Source: Allolobophora icterica (taxonomy: Eukaryota; Annelida; Clitellata; Crassiclitellata; Lumbricidae). Taken from it: 64,000 nucleotides of DNA. This document shows, one piece after another, positions 37,715 to 46,079 of this stretch. The translations under genes were made by a program, and so were the position numbers. How positions within the stretch are numbered: the stretch's first letter is position 1; each line of letters begins with the position of its first letter. The stretch spans positions 31,749,103 to 31,813,102 of the forward strand of contig OY744611.1 of assembly GCA_963556255.1 (NCBI GenBank). Reading direction: 5' to 3'. The notes under the pieces are model-generated. The model saw only the letters and a program-made list of their open reading frames with translations, searched no databases and was not told the DNA's origin.

Positions 37715-39827
37715 GTATATATACTCACGCAAAACTTTTCATTATCGCCGGAGTCGGGCTGAGTAGGTATCTTCGAGGGGCGCTATGGAAGTCCTCTGAA
37801 TGAATTATTGCATAGGCACACGCATACATAATTAATTAATTAATTAACCAGTGTTGCTAATTTTGGCGATAGGAGTTTTCGATGACCTTGTACCTACGTC
37901 AGATATGGAGGGACGAGAGGTTGGTCTATGACAACTACGAACGCAACATAACCCTCAACCACAAACAGTTCGACCGAATGTGGTCACCAGATGTCTTCAT
38001 TCGCAACCTAAAGGCCGGCATGTTTCACACCATCACCGTTCCCAACCGACTCATCCGACTGTCACCCGATGGCACGGTTCTCTACAGCCAGCGCCTCACC
38101 GTTACACTTTCCTGCGACATGATCTTCGACAAGTACCCCATGGACAACCAGACGTGCAAGATTGAGTTGGGAAGCTGTGAGCGAAATTTTCCCGTTTCAA
38201 TTCATTTCACATTTCAACTTCATTCACGGAATCATGGACAATAACAGAAATGTAAATTTGCACGTTTTCTGTAGCGACCCTGTATTGTCTCGACCCTGCG
38301 CATTTTTCAATTCAATTAATCGGGTTAGATCCTTCGACCATTTAAATGTTTGCCAAGCCATTAAAATTCCCTGTGTTTGGACCCTGTTAGCACTACTTAA
38401 TCTTACCTAGTGACTTCTACAGCGCCGTGATCATTAATACGAACCAGACACCAAAATTGGGGAGCAGATCGCATTAATAATTATAGTACATTTGCTATGT
38501 GCCAGCCACACTAAAGATAGGGAAGAGCTTCTAGAGAAAATGCAAGACAACACAACACAATACAAGACAACACAACACAATACAAGACAAGACAAGACGA
38601 AGCAAGACAATACAAGACAAGACGAAACAAGACAATACAAGACAAGACAAGGGTGTTTCCTTTGATTGTTGAGACAGATTTGCGAACAATTCGGCTTGAT
38701 AAGCTCAAACGAAAAGAGAAAGATGGTAACTGCAATCGGGGAGATGGGTCTGATATCGACATGTGGTGATGGTTGGAGCGACTGAGTATACAACTGTGAC
38801 AGTGAAAAAAGAACAGGGCAATAATTATGAGCAATGCAATGATCTGTATGGGGACACGCGCGAGTTTGAAACCTGTAGCGACGACGACAGCTTGTGGCGA
38901 AGTTAAGATACAGATGACCTGGTGGTTTATTTAAAAAAGTGCAATCCTGAAAAGCGAAAGCGACTATAACGGATGAAGCGCGAGCAAAAGGGTCATACCC
39001 AGTGCATATTTAACAGATTTACATTACTGGGACAAAGTCGAGCGTCTGGGGGTTAGAAATCATCTCCCTAAAAAGTTGATGACCTTTTTTATGGGAATTT
39101 GATGGGTTTTTCTTCTTCGGAAGCGAGAATGCATTTTACTAATTTTACTCCTGGGACAAATCTTAAAACTCCTGCAACATTTATCCCACTAGTTATAGTT
39201 TAAACATACATTGCCTGGGACAAATCAGCCTGACTACTGGGACAAATTCTAAGACTACTGGGAGATTTGTCCCACTAGTCATTCAGTTCAAATATGCCCT
39301 GGTCATACCGATGTTAGTTATGGAACTATATCTTAGATTTTAGCTAAAGAAAAGGAGGAGTTAGCTGTGCGCAATGGAATTGCACAATTAACAAACCTTT
39401 AGCTGTGAACGAGTGAGTTATAATACAGAAGCCAAAAGGTTCGCCAAATGATTTATTTCGACATTAATTCAAGTATGAACAGATAAAGATGAAAAAGAAC
39501 ACTTCCACTGATTACAACTATTGCCTACTTAACAGATGACGTTTCAGCGTTTAGTACATTGCCAAGGAATTGATCCAGTCAGACGGAATGCAACGCATTG
39601 GAATGTGGACCACGACGACGATGATAACGACAATTAAGCCATTTGGTGATGATGATGATGATTAAAACTGCTAACAAAAACGACATCAATAGGACATTAA
39701 TAGAGTGTAATGTTGCTGCTTTTATCGTTGTTGCTGATGTTTTTGTCGTTGTTGCTTTGACGCTGCTCCTGCTGCTAATGATGGTGATGATGATGATGAT
39801 ACCGACGACGACGACGACGACGATGAA

Positions 39828-39919
<92 letters not shown>

Positions 39920-42900
39920 CAAACAGATGCCTATACGACGGAGGATATCGTGTTCCACTGGCGATCGGACGCTAAAGTGATTGAGCTGAACGAAAAAATC
40001 AGTCTACCAGAGTACCACATCCAAGGAGTCTCACACATGGTCTGCTCACAGACATTCAGCAGCACAGGTAGACTGATAGACACCATCATCTTCTCCTCTT
40101 CATATTTCTCCTCCTCCTTTTCCTCCTGCTCCTGCTCCTGCTCCTCCTCACCATCATCATCCTTGCCTTTTACTAATTCTCTTGCAAAACTTGCTATTCC
40201 TTCTGTGTATATTATTTCTGTATTATGTATGTACGAATGCAAGTATGTATGTACGTACGTACATACGTACGTACGTATGTTTGTATGTATGTATGTATGT
40301 ATGTATGATTACAGGTATGTATGTACTTAACTATGTATGTGTGTAAGTATGTATGTATGTATGATTACAGGTATGTACGTATGTATGTATGTATGTATTC
40401 AATTCAATTCAATTCAATAATTTTTTATTGCAACCGGTAACAACTCACAAGGATACATAAGTGACAATCAATAACAGCAACGCAATTGTGAGTAGAAAAA
40501 AAAGAGACTAGAGATTCTTAATGCAAGTAATGAAGGAAAGTTTTCAACGGCAATGACACTAGGTGGTCATATTACAAGTGGTGGTGTATGAGTTATTAAC
40601 GGGAGCAATGGGTGGCTCCTAAGGGATTTGCATCCCGCTAGGTGGAGACACCCAACTGAGTCAAGTATCATGGGTACAATGAATGGCAGAGGAAGCTATG
40701 CTTTGTCGAAGTGGCTAAATGCTAGTGGGAGTAGCCTAAAACAATAAACAGGTTATAGAGGAGTACGCAACAAGGAGGCAAAAATTAGTACAGGTAGATA
40801 GCTTAACTAAACTTATCTAATATGTCTTAACTAAATGGCTCGAGGACCAGTGCGTCGTGCAACCAGGCATAAGTTGGTGTACTTAGATCATAAATGAGGC
40901 AATTTATTACTTTTAATTTTATGTTTTATGCTGGGAATTGTTATACTCAAAGGAGAAAGGTGCGTAGCTTTTTTAAAAATTCATGTCGGGTTTTGGATTG
41001 TCGAATTTCCAGTGGAATGGAGTTCCAGATTAATGGTCCGGCAGTTCTAATACTGAATTCTCTAGTGTTAGTTCTCGTTTTCGCTGGGCGGTACGATGTG
41101 GCGCTCCTAGTGAAATGATCATGAATCTGAGAACCAAGGGTGAAGTACCCCGCAAATGAGGCTGGTAACAGATTGTGTTCGTATCGATAAATGAATTCAC
41201 CTGTTTGCAAACTTCTTATTTGTTTTAGGTTTAGCAATTCCAGGTTCCTGAAGATGGGGGAAGTATGGGCGTCTCTGCTGATTCCCTCAATTATCCTAAT
41301 GGCCTTCTTTTGGAGGATTATTAATTTATGGAGTCTGGATTCATAGTTCGAGGACCAAATTAGGTTACAATAGTTTAAATATGGGAAAATTAGAGAGTAG
41401 TATAAGTTTAGCCTAATCGATTTTGGAAGCAGATACGAGATTCTTGAAATTATTCCTATGTTTTTAGCTATTTTTAGAGAAATGTAGTTAATGTGGGTTT
41501 TCCACGTCAAATGTTGGTCGAGAAACAACCCCAGGAACTTGGTCGAGTCAACTTGGGAGATGGGTTTTCCTTCCAGATTCAAGGCCCAGTTTACTGGTTT
41601 AATTTTTCTGTGTGACCTAAAGTTTATAAAATTGGTTTTGTCTACATTTAATGTAAGTCTATTGGCTAGAAACCAGTTACTGATTAAGTTTAGTTCACGG
41701 TTGACAATTTCTGTAAGGGAGGTGTGGGAGCGGTTGGAGTAGAAAATATTAGTGTCGTCCGCGAATAGAATAAGGTGCAGAGTCGTTGAGACATTGGCTA
41801 GGTCGTTTATATACAGTAGAAATAGGAGTGGTCCGAGATTCGAGCCCTGAGGGACTCCGTATGTTATGTGGCCTAAGGCGGATAATGACCCATTACATGA
41901 GACTCTTTGTGTGCGATTTGAGAAGTAGCTTTGGAACCATTTTTGTTGTAGGCCTCTAATACCATAATTTGACATTTTTTTAAGGAGGATGGAGTGGTCG
42001 ACCGTGTCGAAGGCTTTCGCTAAGTCTATAAAGATTCCAATAGAGTATTCGTTCTTATCAATAGCTTTTGAGATTTTATCCTCCATATCAAGTAAGGCCA
42101 TGAATGTAGAGTGACCCGGCTGAAATCCGTATTGAGACGGGTGTATTATATTAGCTTTATTAATGTATATATGCATGTATGTATGTATGCATATATGTAT
42201 GTATGCGTATTTACTTAATGGCTATTTATTGAATGCCACTGAAAACCTGATGAAGGCCGCATCATATATTCATGCATATTTGGCAATATCTGGGCGTTCA
42301 TTTCGTGTAGGAAATTTTCCGTGTCTACGAGCCTACTTCCATCTGGAGCGTCGCCTGAGGGCCTATGTGCTGTCGACATACCTGCCGAGCCTGCTGGTAG
42401 TCCTGCTGTCCTGGGTTTCGTTCTGGATCGACTTGGAGGCGGTTCCGGCGCGGATCTCCCTCGGGATCCTTACCATGCTGACCATAACGACGCAGAGCTC
42501 CGGTCAAGGCCGCTTCCCCGCCGTCTCCTTCACGAAGGCAATTGACGTCTGGATGGCTACCTGCCTCGTCTTCGTCTTTGGCGCGTTCATCGAATACTCC
42601 GTCGTCAATGTCCTTGCCAGGAGGGCAAAGAACAAGAAGCCCCATAAAACACCTCCAACTGCGGCTCAGGTCAGACCAGCCGCCAATCCAACCACCAATT
42701 CATATCAACCATCAATTCAGATCAACCACCAATTCGTATCAACCACCAATTCAGATCAACCCACCAATTCACATCAACCACCAATTCACATCGACCACCA
42801 ATTAGGCCAACCACCATTTCAGATCAACCACCGATTCAGATTACTCAGGATATGAGACCGCCGGTCAAGTCCGACCACCCAAGACATGTCAGACCAACTA

Positions 42901-43416
42901 CCAAGTCACACTATCAACCGAGTCAATCAAAACACTATTCTATATTAGACCAACCACCAATTCAAATACCCATTATTCAGGCCAACTTAAAAGTCAGATC
43001 ACTCATTAAATCAGATCACACACCAGATGAGAACACGCATGATGCCAGATCAAACGCGATGTGTGAATGAACATTGAGTCAGTGGTAATGTCAACATTCA
43101 GACAAATATACTGTAGGATCATAAACAAAATCATTCTAATTAAGCGCAAACTGTAGGAAGTAGAATGACTTTAAAGGTTAAACTTCGAGGTAAATGACGA
43201 GTGGTTTATTGCCTTCAATTGCTATTATTAATTATTATTAATCATTAATTAATTAACTATTGTTAATTTCTTTTATGACAGATCATTCGATCGGAAGAGC
43301 AGATGTGTTATGGAAAGATCCAGGAAGCTCTACTCGTTGACATCATCTCGCGCGTCATCTTCCCAATCATGTTCCTAATCTTCAACATGATCTACTGGCC
43401 GCTCTACCTGCTCTGA
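28266..43416 (+). CDS. Cys-loop anion channel subunit, glycine receptor/GluCl-like (gene A, 7 exons)
   Basis: Join of 28266-28342, 29231-29307, 36003-36070, 37873-38176, 39927-40067, 42311-42669 and 43282-43416. All splice sites are GT-AG, the phases agree, and the sum is 1161 bp (386 residues plus stop). In order it has a signal peptide (about residues 1-24), the extracellular ligand-binding domain with LRQIW (loop D), a Cys-loop of 13 residues between its cysteines, a second loop C cysteine pair (CSQTF...FPC), M1-M3 with PAR before M2 and TTQSSG at its outer end, a very short intracellular loop, and M4 ending at the stop. PAR and the second cysteine pair mark the glycine-receptor/GluCl anion-selective group. 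It should assemble as a pentamer in the plasma membrane; the transmitter is not predictable. An NIT glycosylation sequon and an NQT sequon inside the Cys-loop are visible. M2 position 6' is Leu instead of the usual Thr. Confidence 0.9.
28559..28684. repeat. ATT/CTA trinucleotide repeats, intron 1 of gene A
   Basis: ATTATTAATAGT units followed by (CTA)n. The homologous place in gene B (55905-56166) holds CTA, CCA and ATT runs of different length. Confidence 0.9.
28687..28945 (+). mobile_element. MITE in intron 1 of gene A
   Basis: From a CTAGAAAAAAGTTTCC edge to CCGGCTGAAAAATCACTG. In reverse complement it matches the two halves of the split element at 6482-7678. Gene B intron 1 lacks it, so it inserted into gene A after duplication or was lost from B. 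The left edge lies in a microsatellite and is approximate. Confidence 0.6.
29231..29307 (+). CDS. Gene A exon 2 (mature N-terminus)
   Basis: Acceptor TTTTGTGCAG, donor GGTAAGAC. Encodes VTSDIIEDLLSEKKYNSR and following residues to a split Gly codon, the variable N-terminal helix region of the ectodomain. It is 77 bp, as in gene B. Confidence 0.85.
29560..29925 (+). pseudogene. CR1/L2-like LINE C-terminal fragment in intron 2 of gene A
   Basis: Plus-strand frame with HHITPILKSLHWLKILERIE, then SYLRQLF, AVPPLWNKLPP and a HRNLTS end. These match the conserved C-terminal motifs of CR1/L2/Rex1-type ORF2 proteins. Only about 110 codons remain; the RT core is missing. Gene B lacks this insertion. 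Confidence 0.75.
30123..30213. repeat. (GAT)n microsatellite in intron 2 of gene A
   Basis: Nearly pure GAT over 90 bp; Asp and His homopolymer frames are artefacts. Confidence 0.95.
30585..30739. mobile_element. 155-bp hAT-type MITE with perfect TSD and empty site in gene B
   Basis: Ends CAGGGTGAGAATTGT and ACAATTCTCATACTG, inverted repeats matching 13 of 15 bases. The 8-bp duplication CATTAGGA lies at 30577-30584 and 30740-30747. Gene B intron 2 has the uninterrupted sequence (CACTCGGAATCACAAAT near 56668) where gene A has CATTAGGAATTACAAAT, a single-copy empty site. A related but rearranged element is at 21285-21734. Confidence 0.93.
31083..31975. repeat. TAACCTATTCTAATCTAATC satellite with higher-order structure
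   Basis: About 890 bp of 15-25-bp units related to TAACCTATTCTAATCTAATC. A 240-bp higher-order unit is duplicated almost without change (31141-31350 against 31381-31590), and a second unit recurs at 171 bp (31591 and 31762). It lies in intron 2 of gene A; gene B has none. Confidence 0.93.
32639..33010 (+). CDS. Unidentified 123-codon ORF inside intron 2 of gene A
   Basis: Unlike most frames here this one has balanced, non-repetitive composition. It has a hydrophobic stretch near residue 27 (VMMLMLSLIPITLI) followed by charged sequence such as DDDERNQVRRELNAQQISDF. It lies in about 1 kb of sequence (31976-33036) between two satellite arrays and absent from gene B. I recognise no family. It could be a retrocopy, a transposon fragment or chance. 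Confidence 0.25.
   Translation: MQIKLFSHQLLALDKTRLCSGWTKLVMMLMLSLIPITLIRSKKHELHVYHRSRLSWHVFAESAPVLCDDDERNQVRRELNAQQISDFYRRIYIDATADEEISFHLDEAVDSNDKSSVVWISAE
33037..34084. repeat. ATTCC-type satellite, first block (gene A intron 2)
   Basis: Degenerate ATTCC/ATTCT pentamers (ATTCCATTTTATTCTATTCC style) over about 1 kb. The 388-codon Ser-Phe-Ile frame across it is a repeat artefact. Confidence 0.95.
34086..34369 (+). mobile_element. tRNA-derived SINE inserted in the ATTCC satellite
   Basis: Starts GGGGTCCATAGAGTAGTGG (A-box-like), has a B-box-like GGGATCGCTTCCC at 34137-34149, and carries GCCTTGCATGGCTGCC, shared with 2895-2915. It ends in an (ATT)n tail at 34353-34369. The satellite resumes directly after the tail, so the SINE inserted into the array. 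Confidence 0.75.
34371..35012. repeat. ATTCC-type satellite, second block (gene A intron 2)
   Basis: Continuation of the pentamer array after the SINE. From 35041 onward the intron matches gene B from 57181 (GGGCGTCGATCAGAAGCGAT), including a purine-rich GGAGGA tract at 35270-35610. Confidence 0.93.
36003..36070 (+). CDS. Gene A exon 3 (first beta strand)
   Basis: Acceptor TTCACAG, donor GTGAGT. Completes Gly and encodes HPLDVYINMNINDISSISET and KM. This is the conserved first-strand block (G-x-P-x-V...SI-x-SISE-x-x-M) of the Cys-loop ectodomain. 68 bp, as in gene B. Confidence 0.92.
36111..36278. mobile_element. Non-autonomous DNA transposon with G/C runs, copy 2 (gene A intron 3)
   Basis: Ends CAGGCTGTAATCTAG and CTAGATTACACACTG. 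The perfect 9-bp duplication GTCATTGAC lies at 36102-36110 and 36279-36287. Four G runs of 6-10 on the plus strand and one C run lie inside. Gene B intron 3 has the single-copy empty site (TTCTGGTAATAGACCGATTC near 58243-58262). Confidence 0.88.
37675..37725. repeat. (AT)n microsatellite in intron 3 of gene A
   Basis: AT run with two GT interruptions; no equivalent in gene B intron 3. Confidence 0.93.
37873..38176 (+). CDS. Gene A exon 4 (core ligand-binding domain and Cys-loop)
   Basis: Acceptor GGCGATAG, donor TGTGAGC; 304 bp. Contains LYLRQIWRDERL (loop D), an NIT sequon, WSPDVFIRN (loop A), VPNRLIRLSPDGTVLYSQRL (loop E) and the Cys-loop CDMIFDKYPMDNQTC with both cysteines. Ends one base into the loop B Tyr codon. 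Confidence 0.95.
38545..38652. repeat. ACAATACAAGACAAGAC minisatellite in intron 4 of gene A
   Basis: Imperfect tandem ACAAGACA/ACAATACA units; absent from gene B. Confidence 0.8.
39020..39290. repeat. Dispersed CTGGGACAAAT repeats in intron 4 of gene A
   Basis: CTGGGACAAA or CCTGGGACAAAT occurs five times, interleaved with AAGACTACTGGG- and CCCACTAGT-type blocks. The segment is not found in gene B intron 4. Its nature is unknown; it may be a degenerate transposon. Confidence 0.5.
39822..39919. repeat. (GAT)n immediately upstream of exon 5 acceptor, gene A
   Basis: About 95 bp of GAT ends 7 bp before the first base of exon 5, taking the place where a polypyrimidine tract is expected. Gene B has the same arrangement at 61380-61747. 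Confidence 0.93.
39927..40067 (+). CDS. Gene A exon 5 (loops B and C)
   Basis: Acceptor CAAACAG, donor GGTAGAC; 141 bp. Encodes the loop B region YAYTTEDIVFHW and the first part of loop C (HMVCSQTFSSTG). The downstream intron starts with a TCC/TTC-rich tract, so the exon lies between two microsatellites in both genes. Confidence 0.93.
40225..40397. repeat. TATG/TACG microsatellite in intron 5 of gene A
   Basis: Degenerate GTATGTACG units. A LINE inserted within it; TATG units resume at 42166-42210. Confidence 0.88.
40398..42165 (-). mobile_element. 5'-truncated CR1/L2-like LINE in intron 5 of gene A
   Basis: About 1.77 kb on the minus strand. It carries a long ORF2 remnant, a 3' UTR of about 550 bp, an AATAAA signal, and a 3' end of tandem TTGAA units (plus-strand ATTCAATTCAATTC at 40398). 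The short tandem tail without poly(A) is typical of the CR1/L2 group. The 5' end breaks abruptly into TATG repeat at about 42165. Gene B lacks it. Confidence 0.85.
40947..42176 (-). pseudogene. LINE ORF2 fragment: reverse transcriptase with C-terminal domain
   Basis: 409 open codons. RT motifs in order are YGFQPGHST, FIDLAKAFDTVDHSILL, GVPQGSNLGPLLFLLYINDL and LFADDTN (catalytic Asp pair), followed by the C-terminal PLIWNSIP motif. The frame is still open, so the copy is young. The endonuclease domain and N-terminal RT are missing by 5' truncation, and the first four codons (MHIY) are microsatellite, so it cannot be active. It lies antisense in the host gene intron. Confidence 0.88.
42311..42669 (+). 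CDS. Gene A exon 6 (end of loop C, M1-M3)
   Basis: Acceptor TTCGTGTAG, donor CAGGTCAGA; 359 bp. Encodes NFPC (second loop C cysteine), FHLERR, M1 (YLPSLLVVLLSWVSFWI), PAR, M2 (ISLGILTMLTITTQSSG) and M3 (AIDVWMATCLVFVFGAFIEY), then a basic start of the cytoplasmic loop (RRAKNKKPHK). If the donor were ignored the frame would run about 60 codons into the minisatellite. Confidence 0.95.
42682..42845. repeat. 17-bp minisatellite (CCACCAATTCAGATCAA) in intron 6 of gene A
   Basis: About ten imperfect 17-bp units starting 12 bp after the exon 6 donor. Gene B has an expanded array of about 30 units at the same place. Confidence 0.9.
43282..43416 (+). CDS. Gene A exon 7 (M4 and stop)
   Basis: Acceptor TTTTATGACAG, in phase 0 after exon 6. 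Encodes a short amphipathic stretch (IIRSEEQMCYGKIQEALLVD) and M4 (SRVIFPIMFLIFNMIYWPLY), then TGA. Only about 45 residues separate M3 from M4 unless an exon in the 612-bp intron has been missed. Confidence 0.93.
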   Translation: MIRSEEQMCYGKIQEALLVDIISRVIFPIMFLIFNMIYWPLYLL

Positions 43417-43917
43417 ACCAAGACCACCGATCGCCAGCAGAACACGTGGCAATACACACAGATGACCAAACCGGCGACCACAAGCAAACACAACTGGCCA
43501 TACATAGACACCATATGCAGACCACACATGGTAGACATCACATAAAGACGACACGGAAGAATATCCTACTTACGACATGCACTTCGAAGTCATTTGTTCT
43601 ACCAGATACATCAAGATCAGACACAAGCGTGACCTTTGTGTGCGGACACCTATCCATGCATGCATTCAAACAGGTGCAATGTACGTGAAGATACTCTACA
43701 GATGCCCATCACATAATATATGCCCATAACATATGCTCATCACATTACATAATTATGCTCATCACATTTGTCCGTTACGTGTGTCCATCACACAAGAAGA
43801 TAAGAAATCAAGGCCACTCACGCAGACCTAAACGGGAGACTAAACGCCCTTAGACCACACGTTTGGACCATGCATTCCGCTTTCGTCTACACAGACCACC
43901 AGCAATATCACCCAGGA

Positions 43918-44072
43918 AGACATCCATGCACCAACTTCACACAAACAGCCTATCAACCAATATCACACAGGCAGCCTATTAACCAACATCACACAGGCAG
44001 CCTACCAACCAACATCACACAGGCAGCCTATTAACCAACATCACGCAGGCAGACTATGAACCAATATTATAG
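43918..44072. repeat. 26-bp minisatellite 3' of gene A
   Basis: Imperfect units of ATCACACAGGCAGCC plus TATTAACCAAC. It lies 0.5 kb past the stop codon, possibly in the 3' UTR. No AATAAA was found between the stop and 44400; an ATTAAA is near 44078. Confidence 0.85.
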
Positions 44073-45155
44073 ACTGTGATTAAACGTGGCTCTCCTGTGA
44101 GTAAATAAGTAGGTAAGTAAGTATATCCTTTATTCTACCAATTGCTATCCGCACTTTGGTTTCCAAAAAGTACTCGGAAAGAGCAATGCGGTTAGTTTCC
44201 TAGTACGACATACACGCAATACTCAATTTCTGACTGACCGCTTGTCCTTTGTAATTATATTATACTGCTTATGAGCCAGGTAAAACCGTTCCAAAGATGT
44301 GTCTATTCTCTACGTAACCAGGATGTTTTGTCTAGGGAGCCATTCCAGATGACCTGCTGAGTTTTATAGATAGGTATTAAGACTAAGTATAAACAATGCG
44401 CTTAATAGTCGGAAGAACGAGATGCGTTTAAATGTTTATTGCTTGTAATTATATAGATGAACTTACGCGCGAAAGGTGGATAAACGGAGATTTGGACGAG
44501 AGGAAGGAAGAAATTAAAAAAAAGAAGTAAGAAAAGAAGAAGGAAAAAAAGAAAATAAGGGAAGGTTAGAAAGAACGATGAATAGAAAGCTAGATCGATC
44601 AATGATTGAAGGAATTAATAGAAGGAAGGAAGGAGAAAAAGATAGATGGATTTATATATCGATCGAGAGATAGCTAGTTGAAAAGTTGGATGGATGGAGG
44701 ATAGATAGATGGATGAATGGATGGATGGATTGACAGTGGTATGAACAGCAAGGACGCTGTGGCGAGCGTTTGCAAGACTGGCTTTTTCACAAAACATTCG
44801 TATTACTAGTTACACATCGGTAGAATATATTGATACTGTAACAATTTCTAAGAGTAGCTTCATTATTTATTACGTAATGCAACCGTTTGTATAATTATCT
44901 GGCGTTTTCTTTCTATTTTGGATAATATTGGAGACCCTTAGTGCTACGTCATTTTCCTTATGAATGATGCGTGTGTGTGTGTGTGTGTGTGTGTGTCTGT
45001 CTGTCTGTCTGTCTGCCTGTAAATCTGTTTGCTCCGCTGTGCAAGGCGAGGTGGTTGTTCCTTTATCTCGTGCTTCTTATCCTTGCTCTGCCTGATATTT
45101 GTCTCCGGTTTAAGACCATGCTTTTCGATCGCGGTCTGGAGTTGTCAGCTCGGAA
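44073..45155. other. Intergenic stretch between gene A and the LTR element
   Basis: No gene recognised. It contains a purine-rich GAAGGAAGG/GGATGGAT tract (44490-44740) and a (GT)n/(CTGT)n run at 44970-45020. Confidence 0.6.
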
Positions 45156-45160
45156 GCACT
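45156..45160. repeat. Target-site duplication, left (GCACT)
   Basis: The five bases GCACT directly before the LTR element are repeated directly after it at 51120-51124. Confidence 0.93.
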
Positions 45161-45888
45161 TGTCGCAATCGAAGGTCGCCCGTGTCGTGTGTTTGCCGTG
45201 TGTGGATGTCGACCCTCGATTGCTTGTTCTTTTACTTGCACTTTTATTTAACGTGCCTAACTTTTCTATAGAAGATTCACGACGAACTTTGTTTAATTAA
45301 TAAATGAATTTAATTAAAGAAACAAATATATATACACTAACTCTACGGGAACTTCCACGTAGTATTAAAGCGTTTAGATATTAAATCGGACTATCTCAAA
45401 TGTTGCTTCGTACAGCCTAACTACAGATCGTTCTTTCACGTCAGTCTCTGAATCTGACGGACTATACTCTGCCGCCCCGCTGGTCGTTCCTCCCGATGTT
45501 TCTCGCTCGACCGATGTTCACACGTCGCGTTCGTCAGCAGTATAAGTCCCGTGTTCTCCGTTCCCTTCTGTTAAGTAGGAACTCCAGCGTGCATCAGTCA
45601 GCCCCCCTCCCCACGTCAAGCTATCGTCAATTAGTGTCAGATTGCTCCTCGATACGCGGGTCGTCGCTCGCCTGCAGCGCGGGCGGTGTCTGGTTACACC
45701 ATAGCCGCGAGGTGTCCTATTACACCTTGGCTGTGTGGTGTCCGATTACACCTGGGCCTCGCTGCCTTCATTGTTGCCCAAGTGGAGACTGGCTTTTCGT
45801 CCGTCATCATCCTATCTCGACCGGCAACGACGCTTACATCATAATGATGATGCCATCTCGTCGTTGTTGTCGATCTCCTCACGCGACA
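45161..45888 (-). repeat. 3' LTR (728 bp)
   Basis: In element orientation it starts TGTCGCGTGAGGAG and ends CGATTGCGACA. A TATA-like TATATATA (45327-45336) and an AATAAA signal (45243-45248) lie inside. Identical to the other LTR from 45184 to 45888; five mismatched positions and one gap are confined to 45172-45183. Confidence 0.93.
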
Positions 45889-45899
45889 CCTCCCTTCCC
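45889..45899 (-). other. Polypurine tract
   Basis: On the minus strand GGGAAGGGAGG lies directly before the 3' LTR start TGTCGC. This is the expected plus-strand primer of the element. Confidence 0.85.
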
Positions 45900-46079
45900 G
45901 GGGGAGGACAAAGCCAGTCATTGGTTCGCCTCCCGGCTGAGAATGATGTCGTTCCCTCCATCGATTTCCTCCAGACCATGTCCTCGTCGTTCCCATGAAA
46001 AATACAAAATATCAGCACAGTTAGAAATATATTTACAGTTGTCGCGGTGCCTTACATGGTAGTCCGCCTTCTTCCTCAA

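Noticed and set aside
45496..46062. A 188-codon plus-strand frame, also present as 168 codons at 50727-51233
   Set aside because: The shared part lies inside the LTRs, on the strand opposite to the element; it is an LTR sequence artefact.
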